This document shows, piece after piece, positions 45,080 to 55,066 of a stretch of 64,000 nt of DNA. The number at the start of each line of letters is the position of its first letter. The first letter of the stretch is position 1. Source of the DNA: an uncultured Pelagibacteraceae bacterium (GTDB lineage: Bacteria > Pseudomonadota > Alphaproteobacteria > Pelagibacterales > Pelagibacteraceae); NCBI GenBank assembly GCA_902596975.1, contig CACJWS010000004.1, positions 45,288 through 109,287 of the forward strand. The letters run 5' to 3'. Position numbers and translations under genes: made by a program. The notes below the pieces were generated by a model. That model was not told where the DNA came from, ran no database searches, and saw only the letters and a program-made list of their open reading frames with translations.

Positions 45080-47115
45080 GAAATTTCATTAATTATTGAG
45101 GCTCGATCGTATAATTTTAATAATTTATTATATTTACTGAAATTATCACCTTTCATCTCTAATTTTTTTACTTCTGCCTCAGCAAGTAAGAATAAATCTT
45201 CATTTAATATGGGATCAGCTAATCTAAAATTTTTAATTCCACTTTGCTTAAATCCTAGTAAGTCCCCATATCCTCGTAATTTCATATCTTCCTCAGAAAT
45301 TACAAAACCGTCATCTGAACTTTTTAGAATGTTAATTCTTTTTTTTGCATTTTCACCTAGTGAGGATTTAAACATTAATATACAGTAAGATTGTTTGCTA
45401 CCACGTCCAACACGACCTCGTAACTGATGTAATTGGGATAAACCATACTTATCAGCATTTTCAATAACAATTACGTTAGCATTAGGAAAATCAATTCCAA
45501 CCTCAATAACAGTGGTTGAAACCAATATATCCAACTTTCTATCTAAGAAATTATTTAAAATTTTGTTCCTTTCATCCTTATCAAGTGAACCATGAATTAA
45601 CCCAATTCTATTCTTAAAATATTTTTCTAAATACTTAAATTTATTTACAACAGATTGTTGTTCAACTTTTTTCGACTCTTCTATCAAAGGACAAACCCAG
45701 AAAATTTGATTTTTATTAGAAATTTCTTTTTTAACAAATCTAATTATTTCAGAAATTTTATCTTCTAACTTGCTATATGTTACTATTTTTTTTCTATTTT
45801 TTGGTTTTTCTTTAATTAAGGTTAAGTCCATATCTCCATAAACCGTCATCATCATTGTTCTTGGTATTGGAGTTGCAGACATGACTAGAACATCACAGTT
45901 ATTTCCACCTTTTTCTGATAACTCTTTACGTTGACGAACACCAAACTTATGTTGTTCATCAATTATTATTAAACCCAGTTTATTATATTCAACTTTTTTT
46001 TGGAATAACGCATGTGTTCCTATCAAAAAGTCTATTTTACCTAGTTTAAGATTTTCTAAAATTTTCTTTCTATCGGCATATTTTGACTTACCTGTTAACA
46101 TTTCAATTTTTACATTTTTAGGTAGATATTTTTTAGCAAAAGAAAAATGTTGCTTTGCTAGAATTTCAGTAGGCACCATAAAGCTTGTTTGATATCCAGC
46201 ATTTATACAATTTAAAGCTGCTATCATTGATACAATTGTTTTACCAGATCCGACATCTCCTTGTAATAGTCTAAACATTCTACTTTTTGATTTAAGATCT
46301 TCGTTTATAATTTTTATTGCTGCTTCTTGATCATTTGTTAATTTAAAATTTAAATCCTGTATCAATTTTTCCTTACAATCCTTAAAAATTTTTTGTGATT
46401 TCTTTATTTTTTTTATTTTAGTTCTTATTTTTGAGGATAATAAAAAATGAGCAAACAATTCGTCAAAAACTAACCGTTTATAATACTTAGATTTTAAAAT
46501 TTCTTTAGTATCAAGACTGTGAATTTTTAAGATTGCGTCTTTCCACTTAATATTATTAAATTTTTTCTTTATATCATCATTTAGCCACTCATCTAAATCT
46601 GGTAATTCCTTTAAGACTTCATTAATTATATTATTGTATTTATTGATTGTAAGACCATCTGTAAGACTATATTTATTTTGAGTCTCTAAGATATTTTCAT
46701 TACTTTCTTTAACCTGAGTAGGATTAGTGATTTGATATTTATTTCTAAAAAAATTAATTTTACCACTTATTACTATTTCAGTATTTAATGGTAAGATTTT
46801 TTTTATATATCCTTCATATGAATTAAAAAAAACGCAATCTATTTTTATATCATTACTTTGACACACAACTCTATTGGGCAATCTTCTTATTCTAGGAAAA
46901 TTATATTTTAGGGGTGTTAATTTAATTGTTTGTAACTTACCTATTTGTATATCACCAATATTCGTTACTTTGGAATTTTCAATTTTACTCGTAGGTAGAT
47001 GCCACAATAAATCAAAAATTGTATTTATATTTTTTCTTTTAAATAATTGGCTTGTTTTTTTCCCTATACCTTTAATATTCTGAATATTTGACAATAAATA
47101 GTCGTGATCATTCAT
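45076..47115 (-). CDS. recG: ATP-dependent DNA helicase RecG
   Basis: 679 residues: N-terminal wedge/OB domain, then helicase motifs I (GDVGSGKT), II (DEQHKFG, DExH type), III (SATPIPRT) and VI (QLRGRVGRG). It reverses stalled forks. The end overlaps the DUF502 gene by 4 nt (convergent). Confidence 0.96.
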   Translation of the reverse strand: MNDHDYLLSNIQNIKGIGKKTSQLFKRKNINTIFDLLWHLPTSKIENSKVTNIGDIQIGKLQTIKLTPLKYNFPRIRRLPNRVVCQSNDIKIDCVFFNSYEGYIKKILPLNTEIVISGKINFFRNKYQITNPTQVKESNENILETQNKYSLTDGLTINKYNNIINEVLKELPDLDEWLNDDIKKKFNNIKWKDAILKIHSLDTKEILKSKYYKRLVFDELFAHFLLSSKIRTKIKKIKKSQKIFKDCKEKLIQDLNFKLTNDQEAAIKIINEDLKSKSRMFRLLQGDVGSGKTIVSMIAALNCINAGYQTSFMVPTEILAKQHFSFAKKYLPKNVKIEMLTGKSKYADRKKILENLKLGKIDFLIGTHALFQKKVEYNKLGLIIIDEQHKFGVRQRKELSEKGGNNCDVLVMSATPIPRTMMMTVYGDMDLTLIKEKPKNRKKIVTYSKLEDKISEIIRFVKKEISNKNQIFWVCPLIEESKKVEQQSVVNKFKYLEKYFKNRIGLIHGSLDKDERNKILNNFLDRKLDILVSTTVIEVGIDFPNANVIVIENADKYGLSQLHQLRGRVGRGSKQSYCILMFKSSLGENAKKRINILKSSDDGFVISEEDMKLRGYGDLLGFKQSGIKNFRLADPILNEDLFLLAEAEVKKLEMKGDNFSKYNKLLKLYDRASIINEIS

Positions 47116-47141
47116 GATTTATATATATAAAGATTTAATTA

Positions 47142-47402
47142 ATGGATTCAAATAAACAAAATTTAATTAATAAAATTTTATACAGAGCTCAATATCGTGG
47201 AACTAAAGAAATGGATATCTTTGTTTCTAAATTTGTTAATTCAATTATTGACAATCTCGATCATAAAGAATTAGTTTCTTTAGATAAGTTAATTAATTTT
47301 GATGACGAAACCTTAGTCAACTTAAGTTTAGGTAAAAATTCAAAAGATTTTGAAGATAAAATCATCTTAGAAAAACTTATAGAATTTAAAAATAAATATT
47401 AG
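47142..47402 (+). CDS. sdhE: FAD assembly factor SdhE (DUF339)
   Basis: 86 residues, five-helix fold with the signature RGTKEMD (about 20-26), which covers the RGxxE motif needed for flavinylation of succinate dehydrogenase. Divergent from recG across 26 bp. The stop abuts the tRNA-Ser end with no spacer. Confidence 0.9.
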   Translation: MDSNKQNLINKILYRAQYRGTKEMDIFVSKFVNSIIDNLDHKELVSLDKLINFDDETLVNLSLGKNSKDFEDKIILEKLIEFKNKY

Positions 47403-47492
47403 TGGCGGAGAGACTGGGATTCGAACCCAGGAAAGAGTTGCCCCTTTGCCGGTTTTCAAGACCGGTGCTTTCAACCGCTCAGCCATCTCTCC
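47403..47492 (-). tRNA. tRNA-Ser (TGA)
   Basis: On the minus strand: acceptor GGAGAGA/TCTCTCC, anticodon loop CTTGAAA (TGA) on CCGGT/ACCGG, a long variable arm (AGGGGCAACTCTTT) as in class II tRNAs, T arm CTGGG-TTCGAAT-CCCAG, discriminator G and encoded CCA. Confidence 0.97.
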
Positions 47493-47552
47493 TAATTTGT
47501 AATAATTAAAATTCTATATTTCATAAACAAAATAGTTTAATTGATCAATATA

Positions 47553-48437
47553 ATGTTAAGCAAAAATCAATTTAATAAAGGTATAATTTTAACGGCATTT
47601 GGTTCTTTCTGGTGGGGTTTTATTGGAGTTATATATTTTAAATATATTGCTTTTGCTGGTCACATTGAAGTTGTCCTACATCGAAGTGCATGGACAACTG
47701 TTATACTAATTTTAACAACAATTATTTTATCAAAGTGGAAAAAATTTAGCTCAGTTTTTAAAGATAAAAAAAAAATTATGATGCTGTTTTTATCTGGATT
47801 ATTAATTTTTACGAATTGGGCTGTTTGGATTTATGCAATAGGGAATGATCAAGTTATAGATGCTAGTTTTGGATATTTTATAATGCCTATAATAAGTGTT
47901 TTTTTAGGTTATTTTTTTTTAAAAGAGGAATTAAGTTTCAAAACTAAAATTTCACTTTTAATCGTAACTATATCAATTTTGTATTTAGTAATATCTAGTT
48001 TCCAATCAATACCATGGGTTGGATTAATAGTAGCTTTAAGTTGGAGTTTTTATAATTTAGTAAGAAAAAAAATTGATGTAGACACAGATATTGGTTTATT
48101 AGTTGAAAGTTTATTTATTTTTCCAGCGGTAATATTTGCATTTTATTTAATTGTACAAAATGATTTAAATGATTTTGATATATCGAATGTTAAATTAATG
48201 TTCATATTCATGCTGGCAGGCCCTATGACCGTGATTCCTTTATATTTATATGTTAGAGGTGTTGAATTATGTGGTTTAGGTCCAACTGGTATGGTTTTTT
48301 ATATAACTCCAACTTTGCAGTTCTTGTTGGGTTATTTCTTATATAATGAGGAATTAGATATACATAAATTAATCAGCTTTATTTTGATATGGATTGCTGT
48401 ATCGATATACCTAAAAGATTTGTATGAAAAAAATTAA
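47553..48437 (+). CDS. rarD: RarD-type EamA-family transporter
   Basis: 294 residues from ATG 47553 (MLSKNQFNKG); a TTG 12 nt upstream is also in frame. Ten membrane helices in two EamA repeats, with GSFWWGFIGVIYFK and the late GPTGMVFYITPTLQFLLGYFLYNEE typical of RarD. Named for chloramphenicol sensitivity in other species; the substrate is unknown. Confidence 0.87.
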   Translation: MLSKNQFNKGIILTAFGSFWWGFIGVIYFKYIAFAGHIEVVLHRSAWTTVILILTTIILSKWKKFSSVFKDKKKIMMLFLSGLLIFTNWAVWIYAIGNDQVIDASFGYFIMPIISVFLGYFFLKEELSFKTKISLLIVTISILYLVISSFQSIPWVGLIVALSWSFYNLVRKKIDVDTDIGLLVESLFIFPAVIFAFYLIVQNDLNDFDISNVKLMFIFMLAGPMTVIPLYLYVRGVELCGLGPTGMVFYITPTLQFLLGYFLYNEELDIHKLISFILIWIAVSIYLKDLYEKN

Positions 48438-49419
48438 ATTATTTATCGTATCAATATTAATTATATTAAATTCTGCAACTCTGATTGCTGATGATTTCAA
48501 TGATTGGAAAGTTAAATTTAAAAAAAGAGCAATTAAAGAAGGTGTTAGTAAGGACACGGTCGATAAATTAATAGACAGATCAAAATTTTTATCTGATGTA
48601 ATTAAATATGATAGATATCAACCAGAATTTTATGAAGACACAAAGACTTATATTTCTAAAAGAACCTCATCAAAAAAAGTAAAATTAGGAAAAATTATAT
48701 TAAATAAAGAAAATAATATTATTAATAAAGTATCTTCCGAATACAAAGTAGATAAAAATTTACTATTAGCACTAATGGGTATTGAAACTAACTTTGGAAA
48801 CTATTTAGGTAAAATGGATATAGTTTCTTCACTTGCAACATTAAGCTACGATCAAAGAAGAAGTGAATTTTTTACTAAAGAATTAATCACCCTTTTAAAA
48901 TTAGTAGATGCAAAAATTATAGATCCAAGTACATTATTTGGATCTTGGGCAGGTGCATTTGGTAATTTTCAATTTATGCCATCCACAATTAAAAATCATG
49001 CAATTGACTATAATAAAGATGGATCAATTGATCTAAAAAATATTGAGGATTCTTTTGCATCTGCAGCTAACTATTTAAGTAATCTTGGATGGAATGATAA
49101 TACTCCGTGTTTTTATAGAATTAATCTAAATGAAAATATTCCAGATAAATATTTAAATACATCAGCAAAAAAAATTAAACATGAGAGAAAAGTAAAATAT
49201 TTAAAAAATTATATAAAAAATTCATCTTTTTTGGACAAATATGACAATTTGACAGCAGCAATAGTTACTCCTGATGCTGAAATAGTAGAAAATGCAAATA
49301 AACTTAAACCAGCATATATTATTTTTAATAATTATAAGCTAATCTTAAAGTGGAACAGGTCATTAAGATTTAGTTTGGCCGTATGCACATTAAAAAATAG
49401 TTTTGAAAATGAAACTTAA
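48424..49419 (+). CDS. Lytic murein transglycosylase (MltB type)
   Basis: 331 residues. Signal peptide (1-22, ending LIADD). The catalytic Glu is in LALMGIETNFGNYLG and the MltB-specific GAFGNFQFMPST follows. It cleaves peptidoglycan glycan strands. Overlaps rarD by 14 nt and heads a cell-wall cluster with the SPOR lipoprotein and the carboxypeptidase. Confidence 0.92.
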   Translation: MKKIKLFIVSILIILNSATLIADDFNDWKVKFKKRAIKEGVSKDTVDKLIDRSKFLSDVIKYDRYQPEFYEDTKTYISKRTSSKKVKLGKIILNKENNIINKVSSEYKVDKNLLLALMGIETNFGNYLGKMDIVSSLATLSYDQRRSEFFTKELITLLKLVDAKIIDPSTLFGSWAGAFGNFQFMPSTIKNHAIDYNKDGSIDLKNIEDSFASAANYLSNLGWNDNTPCFYRINLNENIPDKYLNTSAKKIKHERKVKYLKNYIKNSSFLDKYDNLTAAIVTPDAEIVENANKLKPAYIIFNNYKLILKWNRSLRFSLAVCTLKNSFENET

Positions 49420-50161
49420 GATAATAATTTTTTTAGCAATAATTTTAACATCATGTGAAACTACTAATAAAAAAGTAATCACGAATAAAGATTTCAAAAA
49501 TTATTCAAATGATGGATTTGCTCTCATATATAATAATGATATTTTCAAAAAAAAAATAGTTTCAAAAAAAATAGATCAAAGATCATTAATTATTTTCAAT
49601 AATAAACTTGAAAAAGATACAGATATAAAAATAACAAATTTGTTAAATGAAAAGTATTTGATTGCTAAAGTAGGAAAAAAATCGAAATATCCAATTTTTT
49701 ATAATTCAGTAATTTCTGAAAGGATTGCTACTGAACTTGATATTGATCCTGATCAACCCTATGTACGTGTAGAAACAATAAATTCTAGTAATACTTTTGT
49801 TGCAAATAAAGCTAAAACCTTTGATGAGGAAAAAAAAGTAGCTAATAAAGCTCCAGTAGACAGCATTTCAATCCAAAATATATCAATTGAAAAAGATAAT
49901 AATTCAAAAGTTGAAAAGATGAAAAATACAAAATTTGAATTTATAATTAAATTTGCTGATTTATTTTTTGAAGAATCTGCAATTACATTGAAAAAAAGAC
50001 TTGAGGATGAATACAATTTAAAAGACATAAATATCAAAAAAATGTCTAAAAATTTATATAGAGTTTACAAGGGTCCTTTTTATAATTTAGGATCAATTAA
50101 AAATGTATATAATGAGATTGCTGATATAAATTTTGAAAATATTGAATTAATAAAATTATGA
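49409..50161 (+). CDS. RlpA-like lipoprotein with C-terminal SPOR domain
   Basis: 250 residues from ATG 49409. Lipobox LTSC gives a lipoprotein anchor near residue 16. The middle (about 40-120) is a small beta-rich domain (KDTDIKITNLLNEKYLIAKV ... ISERIATELDID) in the position of the RlpA double-psi barrel but very divergent. The last 75 residues match a SPOR domain (YRVYKGPFYN). Its place between transglycosylase and carboxypeptidase is that of rlpA in alphaproteobacteria. Likely a septal cell-wall protein; lytic activity is uncertain. Confidence 0.75.
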   Translation: MKLKIIIFLAIILTSCETTNKKVITNKDFKNYSNDGFALIYNNDIFKKKIVSKKIDQRSLIIFNNKLEKDTDIKITNLLNEKYLIAKVGKKSKYPIFYNSVISERIATELDIDPDQPYVRVETINSSNTFVANKAKTFDEEKKVANKAPVDSISIQNISIEKDNNSKVEKMKNTKFEFIIKFADLFFEESAITLKKRLEDEYNLKDINIKKMSKNLYRVYKGPFYNLGSIKNVYNEIADINFENIELIKL

Positions 50162-51312
50162 AAATAAAAGCACTATTAACTTTTGTCCTATCATTTTTAG
50201 TTATAACTAATATTTCTTACGCAAAATTTAACATAAATGCACGAACTGCAATTTTACAAGACTATTTATCTGGTGAAATTTTATATGAAAAAAATTCTGA
50301 TGAGAGAATTTTTCCTGCCTCTATGACAAAAATAATGACCTCAATCATTGCTTTTGATTTATTGAAAAGTGGAGAAATTACTTTAGATGAAAAATTTATC
50401 GTTTCTGAAAATGCCTGGAGATTATCCTCATCTGGTTATTCATCAATGTTTATAATGGTTGGTGATGAAGTTTCGGTAGAAGATTTATTATTAGGTATAA
50501 TTGTTGCTTCAGGTAATGATGCTTGTGTAGCTTTGGCTGAAGGTATTGCAGGAACTGAGGACGAGTTTGCTTTACTAATGACTGAGAAAGCTCAAGAAAT
50601 TGGGATGGAAAATACTAATTTTTCAAATTCGTCAGGGATTAATGATGATAATAACTATTCAACCGTTAGAGATATTTTAATTATGTCTAATTATTTAATA
50701 AAAGAACATCCTAAATATTATGAGTATTTTAAAATTAAAGAATTTACTTGGAGTAGGACGGGCGGAGATCCAATTACACAAGGAAATAGAAATCCATTAT
50801 TATATAAAAATATGGGTGTAGATGGAATTAAAACAGGCTATCTTGGTTCAGAAAAATATTCACTTGCATCTTCTATATTAAGAAAAGAAAGAAGATTAAT
50901 TGCTGTTGCAAGTGGTTTTGAAACTAAAAATTCTAGATCAAAGCAATCACAAAAATTGCTAACGTGGGGAATTACAAATTTCGATACGATAAAAATAAGT
51001 AATGATAACGAATATCTTTATGAACTAGATGTTTGGCAGGGAAATAAGAAAAAAGTAAAAGTTAATACTAAAGACATAATTTATAAGACCATTCCAAAAG
51101 CTAAAAAAAAATATATGAAAGTGAAGATTATTTATGACGGTCCTATACAAGCACCTATTAAAAAGGGAGAAAAATTAGCAGAAATAAAAGTATTATATAA
51201 AGATGAAGTTATATCTAATCATGACTTATTTTCTACAGAAAATATCAAACAGCAAAATGCAATATCAAGATTGATAACTTCTATCAATTTTTTGATATGG
51301 GGTGATGTCTAA
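50158..51312 (+). CDS. dacC: D-alanyl-D-alanine carboxypeptidase (PBP5/6 family)
   Basis: 384 residues with a signal peptide (1-22). Active-site triads SMTK (about 62-65), SGN (in VASGNDAC) and KTG (GIKTGYLG), then the C-terminal PBP5 beta domain and an amphipathic tail. Trims the terminal D-Ala of peptidoglycan stem peptides. Confidence 0.93.
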   Translation: MKIKALLTFVLSFLVITNISYAKFNINARTAILQDYLSGEILYEKNSDERIFPASMTKIMTSIIAFDLLKSGEITLDEKFIVSENAWRLSSSGYSSMFIMVGDEVSVEDLLLGIIVASGNDACVALAEGIAGTEDEFALLMTEKAQEIGMENTNFSNSSGINDDNNYSTVRDILIMSNYLIKEHPKYYEYFKIKEFTWSRTGGDPITQGNRNPLLYKNMGVDGIKTGYLGSEKYSLASSILRKERRLIAVASGFETKNSRSKQSQKLLTWGITNFDTIKISNDNEYLYELDVWQGNKKKVKVNTKDIIYKTIPKAKKKYMKVKIIYDGPIQAPIKKGEKLAEIKVLYKDEVISNHDLFSTENIKQQNAISRLITSINFLIWGDV

Positions 51313-51919
51313 ATATCCAATTATTATATTTGAAGGCATTGAGGCCTCGGGAAAAACTACAAATTTTAAAATTGCTGCAAATTATTTAAAAAAGCGAAGA
51401 AAAAATTTTATAAAATTAAGAGAGCCTGGTGGTTCAATTTTTTCAGAAAAAATAAGAAAATTGATTTTAAATAAGAAACTAAATTTAAATAATAAAACTG
51501 ATCTATTACTATTTTATGCTGGAAGATCAGAAAATTTTGAGAAAATTATTAAAAAAAATTATAAAAAAAAAATAATATTAATTGATCGTTTTACAGATTC
51601 TACTATTGCATATCAACATTATGGAATGAAAATTGATTTAAGGGTAATCAAAATGCTTAATAAGTTTATAATTGGAAATTTTAATCCAGATATAGTTTTT
51701 TTAAGTACAGTAAATTCAAAAAATTTACAAAAAAGGCTTAGAAATAGATCTAACTTAAATAGATATGATAAATTTAAACTTAAATTTTACAACAAAGTTC
51801 AGAACGGGTATGAAAAAATATCAAGAAATAAGAGCAAATATATTAAAATTAATTCAAACACTAATACAATTAATGAAGTAAAAAAAATCATAATAAATGA
51901 ACTCGAGAAATTAATATAA
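51305..51919 (+). CDS. tmk: Thymidylate kinase
   Basis: 204 residues from ATG 51305; a GTG 3 nt upstream is also possible. P-loop FEGIEASGKTT, DR in IDRFTDSTIAYQ. Phosphorylates dTMP. holB begins 3 nt after the last sense codon. Confidence 0.94.
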   Translation: MSKYPIIIFEGIEASGKTTNFKIAANYLKKRRKNFIKLREPGGSIFSEKIRKLILNKKLNLNNKTDLLLFYAGRSENFEKIIKKNYKKKIILIDRFTDSTIAYQHYGMKIDLRVIKMLNKFIIGNFNPDIVFLSTVNSKNLQKRLRNRSNLNRYDKFKLKFYNKVQNGYEKISRNKSKYIKINSNTNTINEVKKIIINELEKLI

Positions 51920-52789
51920 ATGTCTGAATATAAATTAATTGGACACGAAACATATTTAGAAAAATTTGTTACACTTTACGAAAATAATGAACTTCCAAAT
52001 AAAATTTTATTATCCGGTAAAAAAGGTATTGGAAAATCATTACTTACAGAAAAATTTTTATATAAAATTTTTAATTCTAATAACGATAATGAGCTAATAA
52101 AAAACAAATCCCATCCTAATGTTTTAAATATAAAAAAAAATAATGATAAAAAAAATATAGAAATTGATCAAATTAGAGAAATCATAAAGTTTACAAATCA
52201 ATCTTCCTTTAATAATAAATCAAGATTTATAATCCTCGACGATGTCGAATTTTTAAATATCAATTCATCAAATGCTTTATTAAAAAATTTAGAAGAACCA
52301 AATGAAAATGTTTTTTTTATTTTAATTTTTAATTCTGAGAAGTTTTTAATAGATACAATAAAATCCCGATGTATAGAATTTAAATTGAGTCTATCTAATG
52401 AGAATACCAGATTGATTGTCAATAATTACTTTAATGAAAATATTTATGAACAAATAAATTCAAATTTGATAAATTATTACTCAACACCTTTTTTTTTAAT
52501 ATCCCTAATAAACTATATGAATGAATTTGAATTATCAGTATCCGAATCCACTGTTGATGATTTATTAGTTAATTTAATTAATAATAAGCACTATATTAAA
52601 CAAGATTTTATAAAAGATAATTTAAATATGATTATTGAATTATTTTTTTATAAACATATAAACATAACAAAAAAGTTATCATTTAAAGTTAAAGAATATT
52701 ATTATTCAAAATTATCTAATGTAAAAAAATTTAATCTTGATTATGAAACTTTTTTTTTAGAATTTAAGGATAAATTATTAAGTGAATAA
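51920..52789 (+). CDS. holB: DNA polymerase III subunit delta'
   Basis: 289 residues. Degenerate clamp-loader AAA+ fold with GKKGIGKSLLTEKFL and NALLKNLEEPNENVFFILI, which identify delta'. The zinc-binding Cys residues of some homologues are absent. The operon tmk-holB-metG-tatD is conserved in alphaproteobacteria. Confidence 0.9.
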   Translation: MSEYKLIGHETYLEKFVTLYENNELPNKILLSGKKGIGKSLLTEKFLYKIFNSNNDNELIKNKSHPNVLNIKKNNDKKNIEIDQIREIIKFTNQSSFNNKSRFIILDDVEFLNINSSNALLKNLEEPNENVFFILIFNSEKFLIDTIKSRCIEFKLSLSNENTRLIVNNYFNENIYEQINSNLINYYSTPFFLISLINYMNEFELSVSESTVDDLLVNLINNKHYIKQDFIKDNLNMIIELFFYKHINITKKLSFKVKEYYYSKLSNVKKFNLDYETFFLEFKDKLLSE

Positions 52790-54308
52790 AAATTATTATA
52801 TAACAACACCAATTTACTATCCTTCTGCTAAACCTCATATGGGACATGCATATTCAAGTATAATTGCTGATTTTTTTGCACGTTTCAAAAAAATTGATGG
52901 TTTTAATGTCTATTTTTTAACAGGAACAGACGAACATGGTTTAAAAATACAAAGATCCGCTGAAAAGTTAAATAAGGATCCAAAATCTTTTTGTGATGAA
53001 ATAAGCAAAACATTTGAGGATTTAACTAAAACATTAAACTTATCAAATACTGATTTTATAAGAACTACAGAGGAAAGACATAAAGTATCTGTGCAAAATT
53101 TATGGAATATACTTGAAAAAAATAACCAAATTTTTTTGTCTAAATATTCAGGTTGGTATTCTGTATCTGATGAGGCTTTTTATAATGAAGATGAGGTTGA
53201 GGAAAAAGACGGTTTAAAAATTTCTAAATCGTCAGGATCTACTGTTGAGTGGGTTGAAGAAGAATCTTTTTTTTTTAAACTTTCAAAATGGGAAAAACCG
53301 TTATTAGAATTTTATGAAAAAAATAAAAATTTTATTTTACCTGAAAGTAGAAGAAATGAGGTAATCAGCTTTGTCAAAAGTGGCTTAAAAGATTTATCTG
53401 TCAGTAGAAAAACATTTTCTTGGGGTGTAAAAGTACCGAGTGATGAAAATCATGTAGTTTATGTATGGTTAGATGCATTAACAAATTATTTAAGTTCTTT
53501 AAAATATCCAGATGAAAATAATGAATTATATAAAAATTTTTGGCCAGCAGATTTACATATTATTGGTAAAGACATATTAAGGTTTCATGCTATTTATTGG
53601 CCAGCATTCTTGTTGGCTGCAAAAATAGAACCTCCCAAAAGGGTTTATGGACATGGATGGATACTTTCTGGTGATGAAAAAATGTCAAAATCAAAAGGAA
53701 ATATTTTAGATCCATTAGAAATCATAAATGCTTATGGTCTAGATCCATTAAGATATTATCTACTAAAAGAAGTCTCTTTTGGTAATGATGGAAATATTTC
53801 TGAGGAAAAATTAGAAAATTGTATTAATAGCGATTTGGCAAATAATTTTGGAAATCTCTGTCAAAGAGTACTTTCTTTTGCAGAAAAAAATTGTTCTTCT
53901 CTAATACCTGATCATAAATTTAATGATGAAGATTTAGAAATTTTAAAACCAATAAATAATTTAGATAAAATAAGATCATTTATAAATAATCAAGACATAA
54001 ACCAGTATATGAATTTTATTGTAGATAGATTGTTTGCCGCAAATAAATATTTTAATGATCAGGAACCTTGGAAGAAGAAAGATGATAGATTAAGGTTGAA
54101 TACAATTGTTTATACAGCATTAGAATTAATTAGAAAAATTACTATTTTGCTTTATCCAGTAATGCCAGAAACATCAGTAAAAGTGCTAAATGTTTTTAAT
54201 GAAACAGAAAATTCTATTGATTTTACGTCAATTGATAATAATGAAATTTTAAAAAAAGATTTAAAAATAAATAAATTAGATATTTTGTTTAAAAAAATTG
54301 AAAAATGA
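52782..54308 (+). CDS. metG: Methionyl-tRNA synthetase
   Basis: 508 residues, GTG start inside the holB end. HIGH-type motif AKPHMGHAYS (about 16-25) and KMSKSKGN (about 301). The knuckle region has no Cys pairs, so it is the zinc-free class. No C-terminal dimerisation domain. Confidence 0.95.
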   Translation: MNKNYYITTPIYYPSAKPHMGHAYSSIIADFFARFKKIDGFNVYFLTGTDEHGLKIQRSAEKLNKDPKSFCDEISKTFEDLTKTLNLSNTDFIRTTEERHKVSVQNLWNILEKNNQIFLSKYSGWYSVSDEAFYNEDEVEEKDGLKISKSSGSTVEWVEEESFFFKLSKWEKPLLEFYEKNKNFILPESRRNEVISFVKSGLKDLSVSRKTFSWGVKVPSDENHVVYVWLDALTNYLSSLKYPDENNELYKNFWPADLHIIGKDILRFHAIYWPAFLLAAKIEPPKRVYGHGWILSGDEKMSKSKGNILDPLEIINAYGLDPLRYYLLKEVSFGNDGNISEEKLENCINSDLANNFGNLCQRVLSFAEKNCSSLIPDHKFNDEDLEILKPINNLDKIRSFINNQDINQYMNFIVDRLFAANKYFNDQEPWKKKDDRLRLNTIVYTALELIRKITILLYPVMPETSVKVLNVFNETENSIDFTSIDNNEILKKDLKINKLDILFKKIEK

Positions 54309-55066
54309 TAGACTCTCATTGCCATCTTGATCACGAACCTCTTTATTCAAATATTAGTGATGTTATCAAACGTTCCAAGGAAAATGGATTAAAGAAAATT
54401 TTAACTATTTCAACCAATTCAAAAAGCTTTGAAAATATTAAAGAGATTATAAATCTTGATGAGATGATCTATGGGAGTATTGGGATTCATCCTCATGAGT
54501 CTAGCAATGATAATATGAATAAAAAATTCATTGTTGAAAATGCTAATAAATTTAAAAAGATAATTGGAGTAGGAGAGACAGGATTAGATTTCTATTATGA
54601 AAATAGTCATAAAGATTATCAAATTAAAAGTTTTGAGACACATATAGAAGCCTCTATTGAACTTAAATATCCTTTGATAGTTCATTCTAGAAGTGCCGAA
54701 AGAGAAACATTTGATATTTTAAATAAATATAAAAATAGCGATATTAAAATACTCATGCACTGTTTTACAGGTTCAAAAGAGTTTGCTAAAAAAATGATGA
54801 CATTAAATGCGTATTTTTCTGCTAGTGGAATAATAACTTTTAAAAATAGTAATGATCTTCAAGAAACTTTTAAAATGATTGAAAATGATAAAATTTTAAT
54901 TGAAACAGACAGTCCTTTCTTAGCACCTATACCAATGAGAGGTAAAAAAAACGAACCTTCTTTTATTAAATATACATTGGAAAAACTTTCAGAATTAAAA
55001 TCAAAAAACTTTGATGAATTAGAAACTATTACAAATAACAATTTTGAAAGATTATTTTTTCAATAA
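54305..55066 (+). CDS. tatD: TatD-family metal-dependent DNase
   Basis: 253 residues, TIM barrel: DSHCHLDH at the start, GVGETGLDFYY, HSR, MHCFTGS and ETDSPFLAP, the metal ligands of the family. A DNase or deacylase in DNA and tRNA quality control. The start overlaps metG by 4 nt. Confidence 0.92.
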   Translation: MIDSHCHLDHEPLYSNISDVIKRSKENGLKKILTISTNSKSFENIKEIINLDEMIYGSIGIHPHESSNDNMNKKFIVENANKFKKIIGVGETGLDFYYENSHKDYQIKSFETHIEASIELKYPLIVHSRSAERETFDILNKYKNSDIKILMHCFTGSKEFAKKMMTLNAYFSASGIITFKNSNDLQETFKMIENDKILIETDSPFLAPIPMRGKKNEPSFIKYTLEKLSELKSKNFDELETITNNNFERLFFQ

